A stretch of 64,000 nucleotides of DNA. Origin: Elmis aenea. Lineage: Eukaryota > Arthropoda > Insecta > Coleoptera > Elmidae. Where the stretch lies: positions 2,046,001 through 2,110,000 of the forward strand of contig OX393579.1 of NCBI GenBank assembly GCA_947652605.1. Reading direction: 5' to 3'. Shown piece by piece: positions 1 to 12,890 of the stretch. Under the pieces are notes generated by a model. The model was not told the origin of the DNA. It saw only the letters and a list, made by a program, of their open reading frames with translations, and ran no database searches. The stretch's first letter is position 1, and every line of letters starts with the position of its first letter. Position numbers and translations under genes: made by a program.

Positions 1-689
1 TTTTTACGCCGACCCAAGTTCAAAACTGTGAAGTCACATGAATTAATACACAACATGTCGCGTTGAACTTGGACACGCAAGGCGGAAGGAATCTGCAAAA
101 ATAGACCGTCTAAAAGTGGATTTATTACGGTAAACCAATAGAAAGAGTAATGCGAAACTATCTCAGGATATGGAAGAAAAGGCACGAGAGTTCGAAGGCC
201 TTTGAAACGACCAACACTAAGATGCACAAACAAAAATATTTTAAAAGTATAAAAGGTGCTTTTTTTTGAGCGATTTTCTTTTAAAAATTGATGCAATAAA
301 AACAACATTTTCCAGGATATACAGGGTGACAATTATTTACCACGTTACATGGGTAACTTTATTAATGTAAGAGTCAAAATCGGTTAAAGTTAAAAGTAGA
401 AAAGTTCTTCTAATAACAAAGTAACCATGGGACGTATAACGTTTCCCTGTATAAACATAATTAAAAAGATGCAAATACTATTGCATCAATTTTTAACATT
501 AATTATAGACGCTCAGAGTACTGTTATACACCCTTTCCTTCTGTCAATAGCTGACCTAATGTGGTAGCAATTTAAATTTATATTGTCTAGTACAATGTTA
601 AACTTACTATTGCTTGAACAGGGGTACTATGATAAATAAAAATTGTGCTTAATAAATAAATATGAAGCAATAACATTTAGATTTTTTAC

Positions 690-767
690 TCCTTTCTTCC
701 CGAGATCTGCCCTAGAGCAATCAATAATCGATTGATTAAACATTTTGCATTTTGGCAGCGGGACTTG
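690..767 (-). pseudogene. possible LRR N-terminal-cap-like exon remnant
   Basis: On the minus strand a plausible acceptor (TTGCAG) precedes a 78-nt open stretch that ends at a plausible donor (GGA|GTAAAA). It encodes a short cysteine-bearing peptide with the pattern C-K-x7-D-C-S-R-A-D-L, reminiscent of the N-terminal cap of extracellular leucine-rich-repeat proteins. No LRRs follow on this strand nearby. It may be a stray exon, a relic, or chance; the call rests on a short motif only. Confidence 0.15.
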
Positions 768-3618
768 CTGCAATGCAAACGAGTGGTTAGTAAACTTACA
801 TTTAAGTCCTAACAAAAAATAAAATAATATGATGATATGAATCATATTATTTAGAATTTAAGAAAAATACTTGAGTCGTATTTGTTAAGTCATTCGATTC
901 TTGAGAATTTCCAACAATTTTATTTTAATTCATTAACATGCCTACTTCAAAAACGAACCACGACAACATTATCACAAGCGAAAATTTGGGGTCTCTAGAG
1001 GGTCCAAAATTCAGCTGCGCGAAATATTCCGCGATCCAAATATAGTTTTACACAATCGCACAGCACCCACATAAAAATATAGTAGCTATATATTGCTCGG
1101 TCGTATTACATTGCTAAAATTTCTACAAGCAACGAAACTGTGCCAAAATTAAATGTTATAAAATTGCTGTCTCACTTAATGGTAACTTTATTTTAGGATC
1201 CAACTTTAATGTTGATTTATTTACGACGCGTACTTGAGGCAAAATTGTGGTTTTGCAAGTGGCAGAGACAAGCAGACTAAAAAAGGGACGCCAGACGTTA
1301 ACATAATTTGTGTGTTGGAAACAGATTCTTTATCAATATTGCTAATTGTTATGGAAATTCAAAAATTCAAATCAAATGATTGCAAAATGTATATGTATAA
1401 GGCTTGGAGGTTAGACATTAAAAAAAATGAAACGAAACTTTTAACAGTTGACTGAACTCCAATATTTATTTACAAAAGTATTTTTTACAAGCCTCTTTGG
1501 GCAACAAAACAAACTCATTTATGTTTTTAATAAAACATAATTTATGTGCTTTAATAGATATACAATTGATGAGTTTTGAAACCTCTACTTTTTAATATAA
1601 TAGTTTATTGTTTAACGCCCAATAGCATTATCGTTAATCGCCAATAAATACAAAAACAACAACATATAAAAACGGTGTTAACAATAATTATTTTAATACG
1701 TAACCAACTTGTAGCTAAATTGTTTCATTTAAATCGTCCATGATTAAACTGTAGTTGCTTTTCAAACTCTTAACGTTTGAATTTATTTATTAAATCTCCG
1801 GTCGCCAAAGATTTAATTTAGTTAGATCAGTCAACGGCCAGTGCAGCGACCTTTAAAACTGATTTACTAATTAAGCCACCAAGGTTTGTTGGACAATAAA
1901 GCTACATAAAACATAAATATTTGATACTGCTCTACAACAAATTGCTGAACAAGTTTCGTTAACCGATAATTATTGATACGTGATGTATAATTACTACCTA
2001 CATATTTTAGTTCCTCGTTAAATTTTATGATTCGCGAATAATTAATACTACAAACAGGTAAATATAAAAGTGTATAGGTTCAGTAAAGAAACACTATCTT
2101 GTTTGTGTTAAAATATCACTTCTTGAAAAAATTCTAGATCAATTTCGAAACCATCATCTTACAACTAAGATAAGTGATCTTTACACTCTACTCATACATA
2201 TTTATACTGGAAATGGAACGATTAAATTATCCGAATATACATTGAACTTGATTGGTTTAAAAGAGAACAGCTACACTTTTTTTTTTAAATATATTCGCAC
2301 GTAAAATTATTTCAAAAACAAACTAAATGTATTTAAAAAAACAGTTAATTTGATATGTCGATATAACTAATTTGGTTTACTTAATTTATAATCGGCGAAC
2401 CGTACAAATTATTGAACTGTGAACATTTTCTTGCATGTAATGTTGTCGGATGACATAATAATTGACTTATAGAATTAAAGATCGATCAGCATTATCAACT
2501 TCAAAGTGTCACACACAATGTTACAGAAACATACTCAACAATTTTAATTTGTTATTGATAATATATCGCTTAGTTACAAAAGCATTGCAACAATTTCAAA
2601 TAAAAATTAACCTTTTCTTGTTTGATAATAACGTAAGCATTTTGCATTTGAAGTTCTCCTACTTTTTCATTTTGTTTTGAAAAGTATTTAAGATCATAAT
2701 CGTACAAAAAATATTTGCAACTTGTACCAACAAATTTAAAAAACAAAACTATCTAAAGGACCTGATAATTTTCACACTAAAGAACATTTTTTTGGTAAAA
2801 TATTTAAAAAAAATTGTTCAAGGCACAAACAAAAAACACTGTACCATAAAGCCACTTTACGTCCAGTCAAAATTATATAAACTGTGGGTAGTTAACTGAG
2901 CATAAAATAAAAAATTATGAAAATGGTGTATAAGTCCAATAACAAAAATATTGGTTTAGTAAATTATCAGAACAATTATTTGCTTAATAAACTTACATAC
3001 ATTTAAATTCATAGAGGCGTGGGAAAACATGAATTTATCAGTATTTTTAAATTGTCTGAAATGCAAACACTTAAATATCTCGATAATAAACTTTCTCCAG
3101 ATTTTGTGTTCCGAGTATTTTAATTTTCATTGAGTTGAAAATCTAGCAGCTACCAAAAAAAATTCATTTACGATGAAAATTTATGAATGTAATAATTATA
3201 GTACTGGATTGTGTATTATTTCCGGTTTTAATGTTTCCTTAAAACAATAAAATCAGGCCCAAAACGGTTTCCATCTCAATAAGGCCCCCATTTATACAAG
3301 CTGCAACTTAAAAAATAATTTTCTATGTATGAGTTGTTGATATGTAAGTATAACACAACGATGGGAGTCAGTTATCTGGCATGACTTTGCAACAAATACG
3401 TTTAACCTTCACAGACATGTGCCTAGGCGGCATGACAAGCAATTAACACTGAAATATCCATTAAACCACCGATGGGCAAGAGATCGGCAATCCACAGTGA
3501 ACAAGTATAACGAACACAATGATTTTTTATCGAACATTTATTGGTGCGATCACACGTGAAAACGAAAAAATGTTATAAAAACGGAAGAAAATTCAGCATC
3601 AAACGTTAGATATACACC

Positions 3619-3632
3619 TCCGGTTAACCGGA
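3619..3632. promoter_or_regulatory. 14-bp perfect palindrome, Grainyhead/ETS-like
   Basis: TCCGGTTAACCGGA is its own reverse complement and runs into AAGT, so the right half also reads ACCGGAAGT, an ETS-type core. AACCGG-type palindromes are bound by Grainyhead-family factors. A regulatory role is inference; no gene start is identified beside it. Confidence 0.2.
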
Positions 3633-5623
3633 AGTAACATTATTTTGGTATTTAAACGAGAATGGTGTCAAAAAAATAAAGATCGTTGACTTTTTCGTAC
3701 GGCAATATCACCAGAGAACACCAAAAATTGTTGTTTGTTTAATTGGAATTAATTATCTAAACAAGAGAAATGAAAAAAATAAATATCATTGACTTTTCAA
3801 ACTGTTTAAATGGAATTTTAAAAAAATAAAAATATCACCGTGGTATAATTAATGTTTAAAAAACAATACAGAACGCGCCTTAATTATTGCAGTAGCGTAA
3901 AAACCAAGTTCTTAAGCTGTTCTAGATTCTAGAACAATTAACGAACATCTCGCGAACAATCTGGACGGGAGTTCGCGATCAGCCCGCTAGTTTGTCGTAC
4001 GTCAGAGTCAGAATAACTGTGCCTTAAATGTAATAATATATCATATATTATATATATGTTTTAAAGAAAACAAAACATTAACGTCCAATACGTCTCGACT
4101 AATAATTTAGCTCTGCTATTTATTCGTGTTAGAGCAAACTAATAAAACAGATAACGAATTATGTAAAGAAAATTAAAGATAATGAATTCAGGTCATGCTT
4201 TTGCAGTGCATGCAACATTGTATGTTAATATGTAGCGTAAAAGCAATCATTACATCCGACATGCAATGTTTCTTTATTTTTTGCTAATCAGTATTAAACA
4301 CGCCATTAACAGAGATAAATTTAATTGCTCACTGTAGCTGCCTAAGATACGCTGTTTTTCATTATTGACTTGAAAGCTAAATATGTGAAATGCTACTGTA
4401 GTTAGTAAAAATGTGCTGCCCATGAAAAAACATTATTTAGATGTTGTATGTGGCCACAGGTTTGCCAAGTTCCGGGCATCTCAACTTCCGGAGTTAAAAT
4501 TAAACTTCATACGACAAATAAGTAAAACTAATATTTATCCTATAAAAAAAGAAATCTAATTTCTTGATTTTGAACAAACAATATTCTCCAAAATCTGTTC
4601 CAAGTTTGTTATACTATCAAACCATTAGACACCGAGTATCGATTTGTTAAGAAAACTAAATTTAGTTGTAGACGCAAAAACAAAACAAAAAACATCCTTT
4701 AAATTCAGCGAAGGTCAGAAATTTATTTTATAATTGCAAATTTCATAAACCAACGCAGTTAACTCAAATATGAATAATTATCCAATTTTCATGCAGCTCA
4801 CGACTTTTACGGCACATTACATCGTAAATCAGTTAAACAATTGACAGTGAACGCTAGCAACTATACAAAACAATTGACAAATTAGCCAGAAACCAATACG
4901 TCTTTTGGTGCACATTTATGTATTAGACGAAGCGATGCGTTTGTTACACATTTTTGAAAATACCAACTACTTTCAACTCTAAGGCTAATAACAAAAAAAA
5001 AAAACGGCAAAATAACTAAAGGCACTGCTACCTAGCGACAAACGGACGGACGGACAATAAGCAGACTTATTTTAAAGACAGGAAACTTAATATATTTGGC
5101 AAATTTTCTTACCTCAAAATTTTACAAAAGCAATGGATTGGCAAACTATGAAACATTTTTTCAAATTAAAAAACGCGTTACCAAACACGTGTTCGACATT
5201 TATTACTATATCCGTATTGTTACTTTTAATAAACACCAATTTGTTGCTATTTAGGTTCGACTAAAATCTAACAAAGGTATGAAATCCACCCAAGGAATTT
5301 AATTAGATGATGCAATGCCAAGTAAAATTTGTTAATACTCTTGTTTCATACTTCTTTTTAGGTTCGTCTATGGTTTTTTGTCCCAACCAAATGACGCTAT
5401 ACAAAACGAATAAAAATGAATTCCTTGAATAGGCGAAAGGGCGCTGGCACGTATGAATGTTTCACCAAATTATCAACAAAAAACTTTTGTATAAAATATG
5501 ATGCGTATATAGATAAATGACGCAATACCAGATATACTTTCACACCGCAAGTTTATAACAAATGCTGTCTTTATAATGATATGTAGCAACTGTTTTATTT
5601 ATTATATTGCATAAATTAATGTA

Positions 5624-6249
5624 CAGGGTGGCCAAATTTCGATGTTTTCATAGGGACTCTCGATAACTATAAGAGGTATCGAAAAACGGACCGCGCATCC
5701 TCAATCTCTTTTTTCGAGAAAAAATTAATGGTGGAAACTAAAATTGGTTATCGTCTTTTGTTTTCGAGTTATCGCCGATAACTCGATTTTTCGACTTTTC
5801 GTTTTATAACTATATCTCGCTTGTTTATGAAATAAACAAAAATAATTTTGACGTTATACAGGCACTTTTTTGATAAGAATGCAGTGGCGTAGAATTTTTT
5901 CAAAAAACAAATCGAAATTGGGTTGTGACATAAAGTTGTATTTGTTTAAATGGAACCCATAGTTGGCTGTGGCATCACGAGAAAGACGATTTTTCCCCAT
6001 TCCAATAATATACATCATGTGGGGTCGATTTATTAATTTTCCTTACATTATAGCAAATATTAGGCAATTTTTTATATTTTATTTTGTTTTTAAGTAGTGG
6101 GCTTATGCCATTAAGAATATAACTGGTAAAACAAACTGTCATTCTGTTGTTTTAACGATAGTCTGACAGAAATAATCACGTTTGATTGTTGATTGTTTTA
6201 ATTTTTGTACCTTAAAAACACGAAATGGCTTACAAATTTGCCCACCCTG
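5624..6249. mobile_element. MITE-like DNA transposon with about 18-bp terminal inverted repeats, TA target site
   Basis: The left end reads CAGGGTGGCCAAATTTCG and the right end, reverse-complemented, reads CAGGGTGGGCAAATTTGT. That is 16 of 18 bases matching. Each end is flanked directly by TA (5,622-5,623 and 6,250-6,251), the target duplication typical of Tc1/mariner-type elements. The 626-bp interior has no transposase frame, so it is non-autonomous. Inside lies a perfect dyad at 5,764-5,786 with arms TCGAGTTATCG around a single C. Confidence 0.75.
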
Positions 6250-6251
6250 TA

Positions 6252-9200
6252 CTGCAAGTAGAGCAAAATGCATTTAGTGTTAAGTTGGATCAAGCACACA
6301 TTACTATTCTCTATTCTAATAATTCTATCTATCATATAATAATTACAACTCGATAATAATCTAGGCATGAAACGTCCTTAATAATAATTGTTAAAAACAA
6401 TTAAATTATCTATTTAAAAAAAATTTAAAATATGAATGGTGCCCCATTAAAAAAAACTTGACTTATTTACGTTAAATTTTTTTAAAAATTGTTTTAACCG
6501 TTCAACTTTTCAATAAGCCACTATAAGTCTTATTTATAAAATAAAACATTATTTTACACATTGTTAAAACGCGTTATATTTTAAAATCTGAATTCCTACA
6601 CTATTTAAAAAAAATAATAATAATTCGGTTTATAAAAAAATAAAAACGACAAAACTTCATAATCCTAAATATCAAACGCTTACTCAGGACTTCATGGCTG
6701 TAAATTGTGTAAAAGAAAAACGTGCAGATAATCCTAATATCAACCGAAACGTCAAGATACGTTACAACTTTCCGAATAAATTCATAATATTATCGTGGTA
6801 TCTGTAAATCACCTAGTGCCTATTTATAGAAATGAATGATAACAACAGACTTGCGATTTAAACTAGTTTTGGAATCCCTTCGAAAAAAAAAACGCGTCCG
6901 CATAGTGGCAATGACCTTCACACCTTAAAATAATATTGGTCGTGGCATAAAACAACGAATTATAGAAACATCAGTTCACACTGTAAGTTTGTTAGATTTA
7001 ACGTGTGCTGTAACAATCATAATTGCGATGGAAGATCGGATCTGATACTGAACTACTGTGCGGTACACAAACGGTTCTTAAATTTGACGTTTCGGGACCC
7101 CTTTCAAGATCAAACTGAGAAGTTGCCCAAACTTCTCGCCCGATTTGTAAAGTTTTATTATTTACTCACGTAGATCATTAAAAAAATATTTTTACAGAGC
7201 GACTATAAACAAAATGCCATAAAAATAATCATGAAAAAATATATTGTTGAATTACTTGCTTGTAGGTCCCTATAGGCCACTTTGCCATTCTTAAACAAAA
7301 TAGTTTTTTAAAAATACAGTGAAACGACATAACCAGAGAAATTACCTCAAAATCCTAATTTATTGTTAAATGGGGGAATGCTGGTTAATGGGGTAGAATG
7401 TTTATAACACAATAAATGCAATGAAAATGTACTCCAAGTTGGAATTTCCAACTTTTTAAGTGTTTTAAAAATGAGCTATTCGATTTTTTACAACATTAGT
7501 GTAGCTTTTAATCAGTCTTATACTTTCGGTCATAAACACTTGTTCAAAAAAAATTTCGAGAAAAATAACACAAGCAGATCACGTTAATGACATGCGAAAA
7601 ATGTTTATTAAAGAAAGGTATTATTAAAATGTTAAATGACCAAAAAGATGAGTATTTGTGCATAAAAAAAAACAGTCGAATAACGCCTTTATAAGATACA
7701 CCAAAATATATTTTTATGCAATTCTATGCAGATTTATCTTTCATTAAATTTTACACGAACAAATTAGAGTTATTTCTAAAAGCACACAAAATATTGTAGT
7801 GCTGATACCTGGAAAAACCCGTATATTCAAAACTTAAAATAATCTACATAATCAAGCAATAATCAAGCAATAATCAAGCAATAATTTTCTTAAATTTTCC
7901 AGTTTTCCAAAGCAAAGCAACAAGCCACATTACAATAGGTCATGGTATGTAAACTTGTTTATAATTGTTCTCGGCATTACGAAAATGTAATCTCCTGTTT
8001 TTTTACTTATCATATCTCTATAAAACTGCTGACTAACAGCTGATGACGTAGTGCATATATGAAATAAATATAAAATGAGGTTTGCACGATCTCAAGATCA
8101 AGATAGTTGGTTATTCAGTACTTTAAAAACTACCAAGTCATGCGCTCACATTCCAAAATTTGTGTGGTTTGTTACCTGTCCGAAAACAGTGTAAACAAGC
8201 TTATTTACATAAGTCATTTTATAAACGAATAATTGAGTAAATTAGCATTTTCGTACGGAACTAAAAATTGATTTAAAAAAAAAACTACGGGCACGTAATT
8301 TTTACTACTAAAGCAAAGTTGATGAATATAACAACAAAGTGTGGGTGATAACAACAGCGAAAAACAATCTTAACACGATGGCAATATGTTTGGGCATTTA
8401 AACTTTCACTTAAAAAATTACGTCATCTCATTGGATTGTACAAAAAAAGCTTCATTCATTAAAATAAACTGCGCTAAATTAAAGGAAAAATTAAATACCA
8501 TGAGGCCTATAAACGATTTAAATCATGTTTGGCACGCTAAACGCCCTTGTTTTGTTTTTTTAATCAAAACAGATGATACGATTTTTAAAAATTCAAACTT
8601 AATTGACGAATAAATAACAGATCATTTTGTTTTTAACAAAAACATTGGTTCCATACAGTTGAATATAATAATACAATAGCAACGAGATTTTGTAAAAGTA
8701 GGACACTTAATCCAACATAACAACAACACAAATCAATAATTTTCATTTACAATAATCATCGATATTAATTAACTTACGCTCTAATTAAGACGATCTGAAT
8801 TAATCGCGAGTTAACAACTTTTATAAAAGAAACAGGGTTGTTTAAATTAACCTAAAACTTATTTTATTTTATCCGGATAAATGGAAAACTGCTTACCCCC
8901 TCTGTGAAGGAAAATCCGCTGTATAATGTTAAAAATTATAGTATGTCACAGTAACTTTTTAAATTAATGTCCCAATACCAAACAACACCACCATCTGAAA
9001 CACTGCGATAGTTCCAAGTACGGTGACATTCCGCCATTAGCAAAAGTGACATTCATTATGATACCATTATCAAATAAAACTCCTAGAATTATGCAACTTG
9101 TTACACAAATTTCCGGGGTCGATTTTTACGAACGCCTAATTGCATAGGCAACCTAAGTAACACGGACGTTTCGAATTTGGGTAAGTTCTGTTTTGATGGT

Positions 9201-9281
9201 GCGTCATAGAGATTTTTTGAGGTGTGAACTGTCACCTACTTTCTGTCATACGAATGTTTAAAAGTTTAAAAAACACACAAT
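6252..9281. other. AT-rich intergenic DNA and CHMP3 upstream region
   Basis: No conserved coding sequence is seen. A 75-codon frame from an ATG at 8,386 to 8,613 has no recognisable domain and is probably chance. There is an inverted repeat at 7,117-7,137 (GAGAAGTT, 5-nt gap, AACTTCTC), a short 11-bp tandem repeat at 7,848-7,885, and TATAAAA strings at 8,019 and 8,069. The last 250 bases before 9,282 are less AT-rich and probably hold the CHMP3 promoter and 5' UTR. Confidence 0.5.
7848..7885. repeat. 11-bp tandem repeat, 3.5 copies
   Basis: The unit ATAATCAAGCA occurs three times in perfect register, followed by a partial fourth copy (ATAAT). Simple minisatellite; no function inferred. Confidence 0.9.
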
Positions 9282-10683
9282 ATGGGGTTATTTGGGAAGA
9301 CACCCGATAGAAGTCCAAAGGAACAGGTAATACGCCGATACTGTCAAGAAGTTCACGCTGAAATTGCACTAAAACTGCGTGCCAAATATAATTAGGTTAA
9401 TTGTTTATAATTAAATCAAACATTTTAGGTAAACGATTGGTCTCACAAACTTAGAAAAGAAGGTTGTCAATTAGATCGACAGATACGGGGTAAATTTTGA
9501 TCTCATCGATCCATGATTTATGTGGTGTAATGGATTTGTTTTTTAGCTATTCAGCGTGAGGAAGATAAAGTTAAACGATCTTTAAAAGAAGCAGCCAAAA
9601 AGAGTGATAAAGAAACATGTACCATACTCGCTAAAGAAGTAATACGGGCAAGAAAAGCGGTTACAAAAATTTATACGTCCAAAGCACACATTAATTCTGT
9701 TAACTTGCAAATGAAAAATCAATTAGGTATGTCTTTTTCAAAATACACGATTTTCTTAACTTGAAATTCAATGCTACACTGAGCTACACATAAAAACTAT
9801 TGTATTAATGGTCTTTGTGCAAAAACAATAAGTAGATATATTTTTTAAAAATTAATAATTCATGATGTATTTTTTTGTATACAGAAAACTATCAACTTCG
9901 TTTTTAGAATAAGCTACACTTTGATGAAAATATTACAAAATTCATTATTAAAATAATTTTATTAAAACAAATAGTTTCGTGAATACGGAAGTTAATAGTG
10001 GTTTGTATATAACTTTTGTTATATTTAATTACAACAAATATATACATAAACGAAACATTCTTAAAAACTGCTTTCAATGTTTGATTATTTGTTAAAAGGA
10101 GAAGTGAAAAGAAAAATAGTGTTTCTTCTTAAGTTTCAATTGCATGAAAAACAACTCTTAATTTAATATAACTCTAGTTGATTATATCACCTTCGTGATA
10201 ATTAAAATTTAAAATATCCTTTATAAATTAATTAATGGTTAATTCGAAATAAATAAATTAAAGACCTCACTACATTAAAAAACACAAATCTAATTATGAG
10301 TATTTTTTACAGCAACATTAAGGGTAGCCGGTGCGTTAGCAAAGTCGACAGAAGTTATGCAAGCGATGCAGACGTTAATTCGTGTGCCCGAAGTAGCGCA
10401 CACGATGCGCGAGATGTCAAAAGAAATGATGAAGGCCGGTATCATAGAAGAAATGCTTGATGATACCATGGACGTAATGGACGACGATTCAGAAGAAATG
10501 GAAGACGCGGCCCAAGTGGAAGTCGATAAAGTTTTGTGGGAATTGACGGAAGGAAAGCTGGGTGAGGCCCCGGCACCTCCCACAGCTGAAGCTGCGGCTG
10601 CGACACCTGCACCCGCCGTTGCGGAAGATAACGAAGAAGAACTCGAAGAGATGCAGTCTCGGTTAGCAGCTCTTAAATCGTAA
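9282..10683 (+). CDS. CHMP3: charged multivesicular body protein 3 (Vps24 homologue), ESCRT-III subunit
   Basis: Four exons give a 218-residue protein: 9,282-9,326, 9,429-9,489, 9,547-9,726 and 10,313-10,683. All introns are GT-AG and the phases fit. The start is MGLFGKTPDRSPKE, matching the conserved CHMP3 N-terminus; human CHMP3 is 222 residues. The basic helical Snf7 core follows (WSHKLRKE, DRQIR, REEDKVKRSLKEAAKK), then KSTEVMQAMQTL and the strongly conserved MREMSKEMMKAGIIEEML. An acidic tail ends in EEMQSRLAALKS, an MIT-interacting motif of the kind bound by VPS4. By family knowledge it polymerises with CHMP2 on endosomal and other membranes for scission. An Ala/Pro-rich linker precedes the tail. 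The gene converges with MANBAL. Confidence 0.95.
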
Positions 10684-12128
10684 ATACCTATGCTTAAGTG
10701 GTTAAAATATTACAAAATGCTTTTAATGCCGGTTCGTTAAGTAAAATCGCGCTAGTATTCATTGTCCTAACAATTTTTTTAACACTGTAATTTTACTTGA
10801 CCTGGTTATGCAGAAACGATCATTTAATACTAAAATAATTGTTATCAATGGAGTATTTATATTGTTTTTTGTTTTTGTAGAAAAACGTGGTAATTTTTAT
10901 AATTTTCATAGCGAATTTAGCCTAATTAAACAAGATATTGTATGCGTTTAATTGAGTTATACATATACAGTTACCTTAAATTGTATGAAGTTTTAATTGT
11001 GTTGAATTTTATTTATATATCAATAAGTTATTGCCTATAACGTATACGACTTTTTTATTTCGAGTAAAAAAGAATTGTTTAAGTACAGCTTGTGTGAAAT
11101 TTTTTGAGGTCGTTTTGTGTATATATTCCTAGAGTTGTACAGGCTTTCATAAAATGTATTAATAATAATTTATAGCTTGTTTTATTTTCTACTCTATGAA
11201 TTTGATAAAAATTTACCATTAAAAATAGATGTGTACTTATAATAAAAAAAAGCTTGAAATGTAATACAGTAGTTTATATAATTTTAAAATTATTTCGTGC
11301 TTTGCACTATTATTTTTGTGATATTTAAGGTAAAAATGTAGATAATACAATTAGATTTCTGCACAATTTATATGTGCCTGCAACTTACGTGGGTTAATAT
11401 ATTTATATTGTATTATGTATCTACATATATATTATTTTAATAAAATAATAAAAGCACCACATCCACTTGTACATTATTTTTATTCTGCGCATTTGAAAAT
11501 ATCTTATTTAAATTATCACCTGACTTAAATTATATAAGAACACAAAGAATGGGGTTCTTAAAATTACTTAAAAGGACTAAATATTGTTTTTCGGTACCCA
11601 ATAATTTAAAAAAAAAAAACAACCATAAAACTAGTTGTTTTCAACAGAGCATGTGCTGGGAAAATTTAACTACTTTAAATATTCAAATAAGAATAAAAAA
11701 AGAACATAATTTTGATAATTCAATGATAAAGAATTTTTCTGTGATTTTTAAAAATTGAACTGAATGTTTCATAAATTAAATTTTTATGGTAAAGATAAAC
11801 TGGTGCACATTTTAAATATAAAATTGAATTCAATTTAGACAAGAGAATCAAAACAATAATTTTTTAAACTTTTATTTTTTTAAACATTGAAATTAATACT
11901 AAAAAATCACAAACGAAAAAACACTTGCAATATACAGTGTAAAATAGAATTATAAAAAAATAGTAAGCTAAGATATCAGTTGCTATAATCATGTATTAAA
12001 AAAATTATAAAAAGCACTTCAAAATTCGTACAAAAATAATATCAAATTAAAGCTGTCTTATAAAGCAGTCATATTGCGAGCCACATTGAACAAATACAAC
12101 CTAATACTAATACAAGTAATTGAGACGA
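10684..12128. other. 3' flanks and UTRs of the convergent CHMP3 and MANBAL genes
   Basis: Very AT-rich. CHMP3 ends at 10,683 on the plus strand and MANBAL ends at 12,129 on the minus strand, so both 3' UTRs should lie here. Plus-strand AATAAA signals occur at 11,439 and 11,447; a minus-strand AATAAA (TTTATT on the plus strand) lies near 11,871. The open frame at 11,549-11,758 shows no recognisable protein. Confidence 0.5.
11439..11452 (+). terminator. candidate CHMP3 polyadenylation signals
   Basis: Two AATAAA hexamers, 11,439-11,444 and 11,447-11,452, lie about 760 bases after the CHMP3 stop codon. Signal identity only; earlier hexamers may also be used. Confidence 0.35.
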
Positions 12129-12438
12129 TTATCGTCGTTTCTTTTTGTCCTGTTTTCTATTTCTATGATGCGGACGTCGTGGAGTATTTTGTGGTGTGCT
12201 TTGCTCAGAACTTTCATCATCGCTGTCTCCCTACAATGAATACCTTGTATATTATTCATTCTTCAATGATAATTGCAATCACTACCTTTGTACTCCAATT
12301 TGTATTATCATCAGGTGCCTCTGGTAAAACGATACAAGCTATGAGACAAATAATTTGGAAAAGGGCCCCTAAATATAAACCATAACGAACTATGGTAGCG
12401 GTCATGTCTTCCACACCAATATTTACCGCTGCATTCAT
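12129..12438 (-). CDS. MANBAL: MANBAL-like small membrane protein (UPF0239 family)
   Basis: Two minus-strand exons, 12,438-12,286 and 12,230-12,129, are separated by a 55-bp GT-AG intron in phase 0. Together they encode 84 residues; the human protein has 85. A single hydrophobic segment at about residues 16-38 carries the family signature [14 protein letters not shown]. After it come an acidic/serine stretch ([10 protein letters not shown]) and a strongly basic tail ending KQDKKKRR, as in vertebrate MANBAL. The molecular function of the family is unknown; a tail-exposed membrane protein is the reasonable picture. M1 is chosen because it is the first in-frame ATG; M12 is an alternative. The second exon is too short to show up as a long open frame. 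Confidence 0.85.
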
Positions 12439-12890
12439 TTTGATTTTGTTTCAATACAAGCTGATAATTCCAACATGTAAGTTATTTGGTACACAATTTT
12501 AAAAATCAATATTTGTAGGGCTTAACATAACCTAGATAACTTTACACCCACGCATTATCATGTAATACAAATTTTATTTAACAAATGAACAGTGGCGTAT
12601 TTTGAAGTGGGCAAAAGGGACAAAAACAATTGAGTCCCAAAATTCAAAGAGCTTTTAGGATATGAAATATACTGAGGAATTATAATATGAGCCCTATCTT
12701 GCACGTTAAATGGCATTAAAATCAACTTGGATTTTAAAACTTTAAAATAAATACTCTTTAAAACAAATTTTATCACGCAATGCAACCTTTAAAAAAGTTG
12801 ATATGTATCTGCCTTTCCATAAAAATCAAATTTTTATAATGCAATTTTTTCTTGCCTAGTCAAAGGTCTAAATATTTTAATATATTAACC
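12439..12890. other. MANBAL upstream region
   Basis: AT-rich sequence between the MANBAL start and the hAT element, presumably with the MANBAL promoter near 12,440-12,560. A minus-strand 75-codon frame here has no recognisable similarity. Confidence 0.4.

Larger units (their letters stand above)
1..5621. other. AT-rich intergenic or intronic DNA, no gene recognised
   Basis: No open frame here looks like a conserved protein; the frames present are short and AT-driven. Visible landmarks are an orphan transposon-end-like CAGGGTGAC at about 322 with no partner found, a possible minus-strand exon remnant at 690-767, a 14-bp palindrome at 3,619-3,632, and a slightly more GC-rich patch at about 3,900-4,030. 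It could be 5' flanking DNA or a long intron of a gene lying outside the window. Confidence 0.5.

Noticed and set aside
322..345. CAGGGTGAC resembling a transposon end
   Set aside because: No matching inverted end or target duplication was found downstream, so an element cannot be delimited.
10290..10583. Minus-strand Ser-rich frame over CHMP3 exon 4
   Set aside because: Antisense shadow of the conserved CHMP3 coding exon.
12074..12385. Plus-strand 103-codon frame over MANBAL
   Set aside because: It starts at TTG and is the antisense shadow of the two MANBAL exons, which carry the conserved protein on the minus strand.
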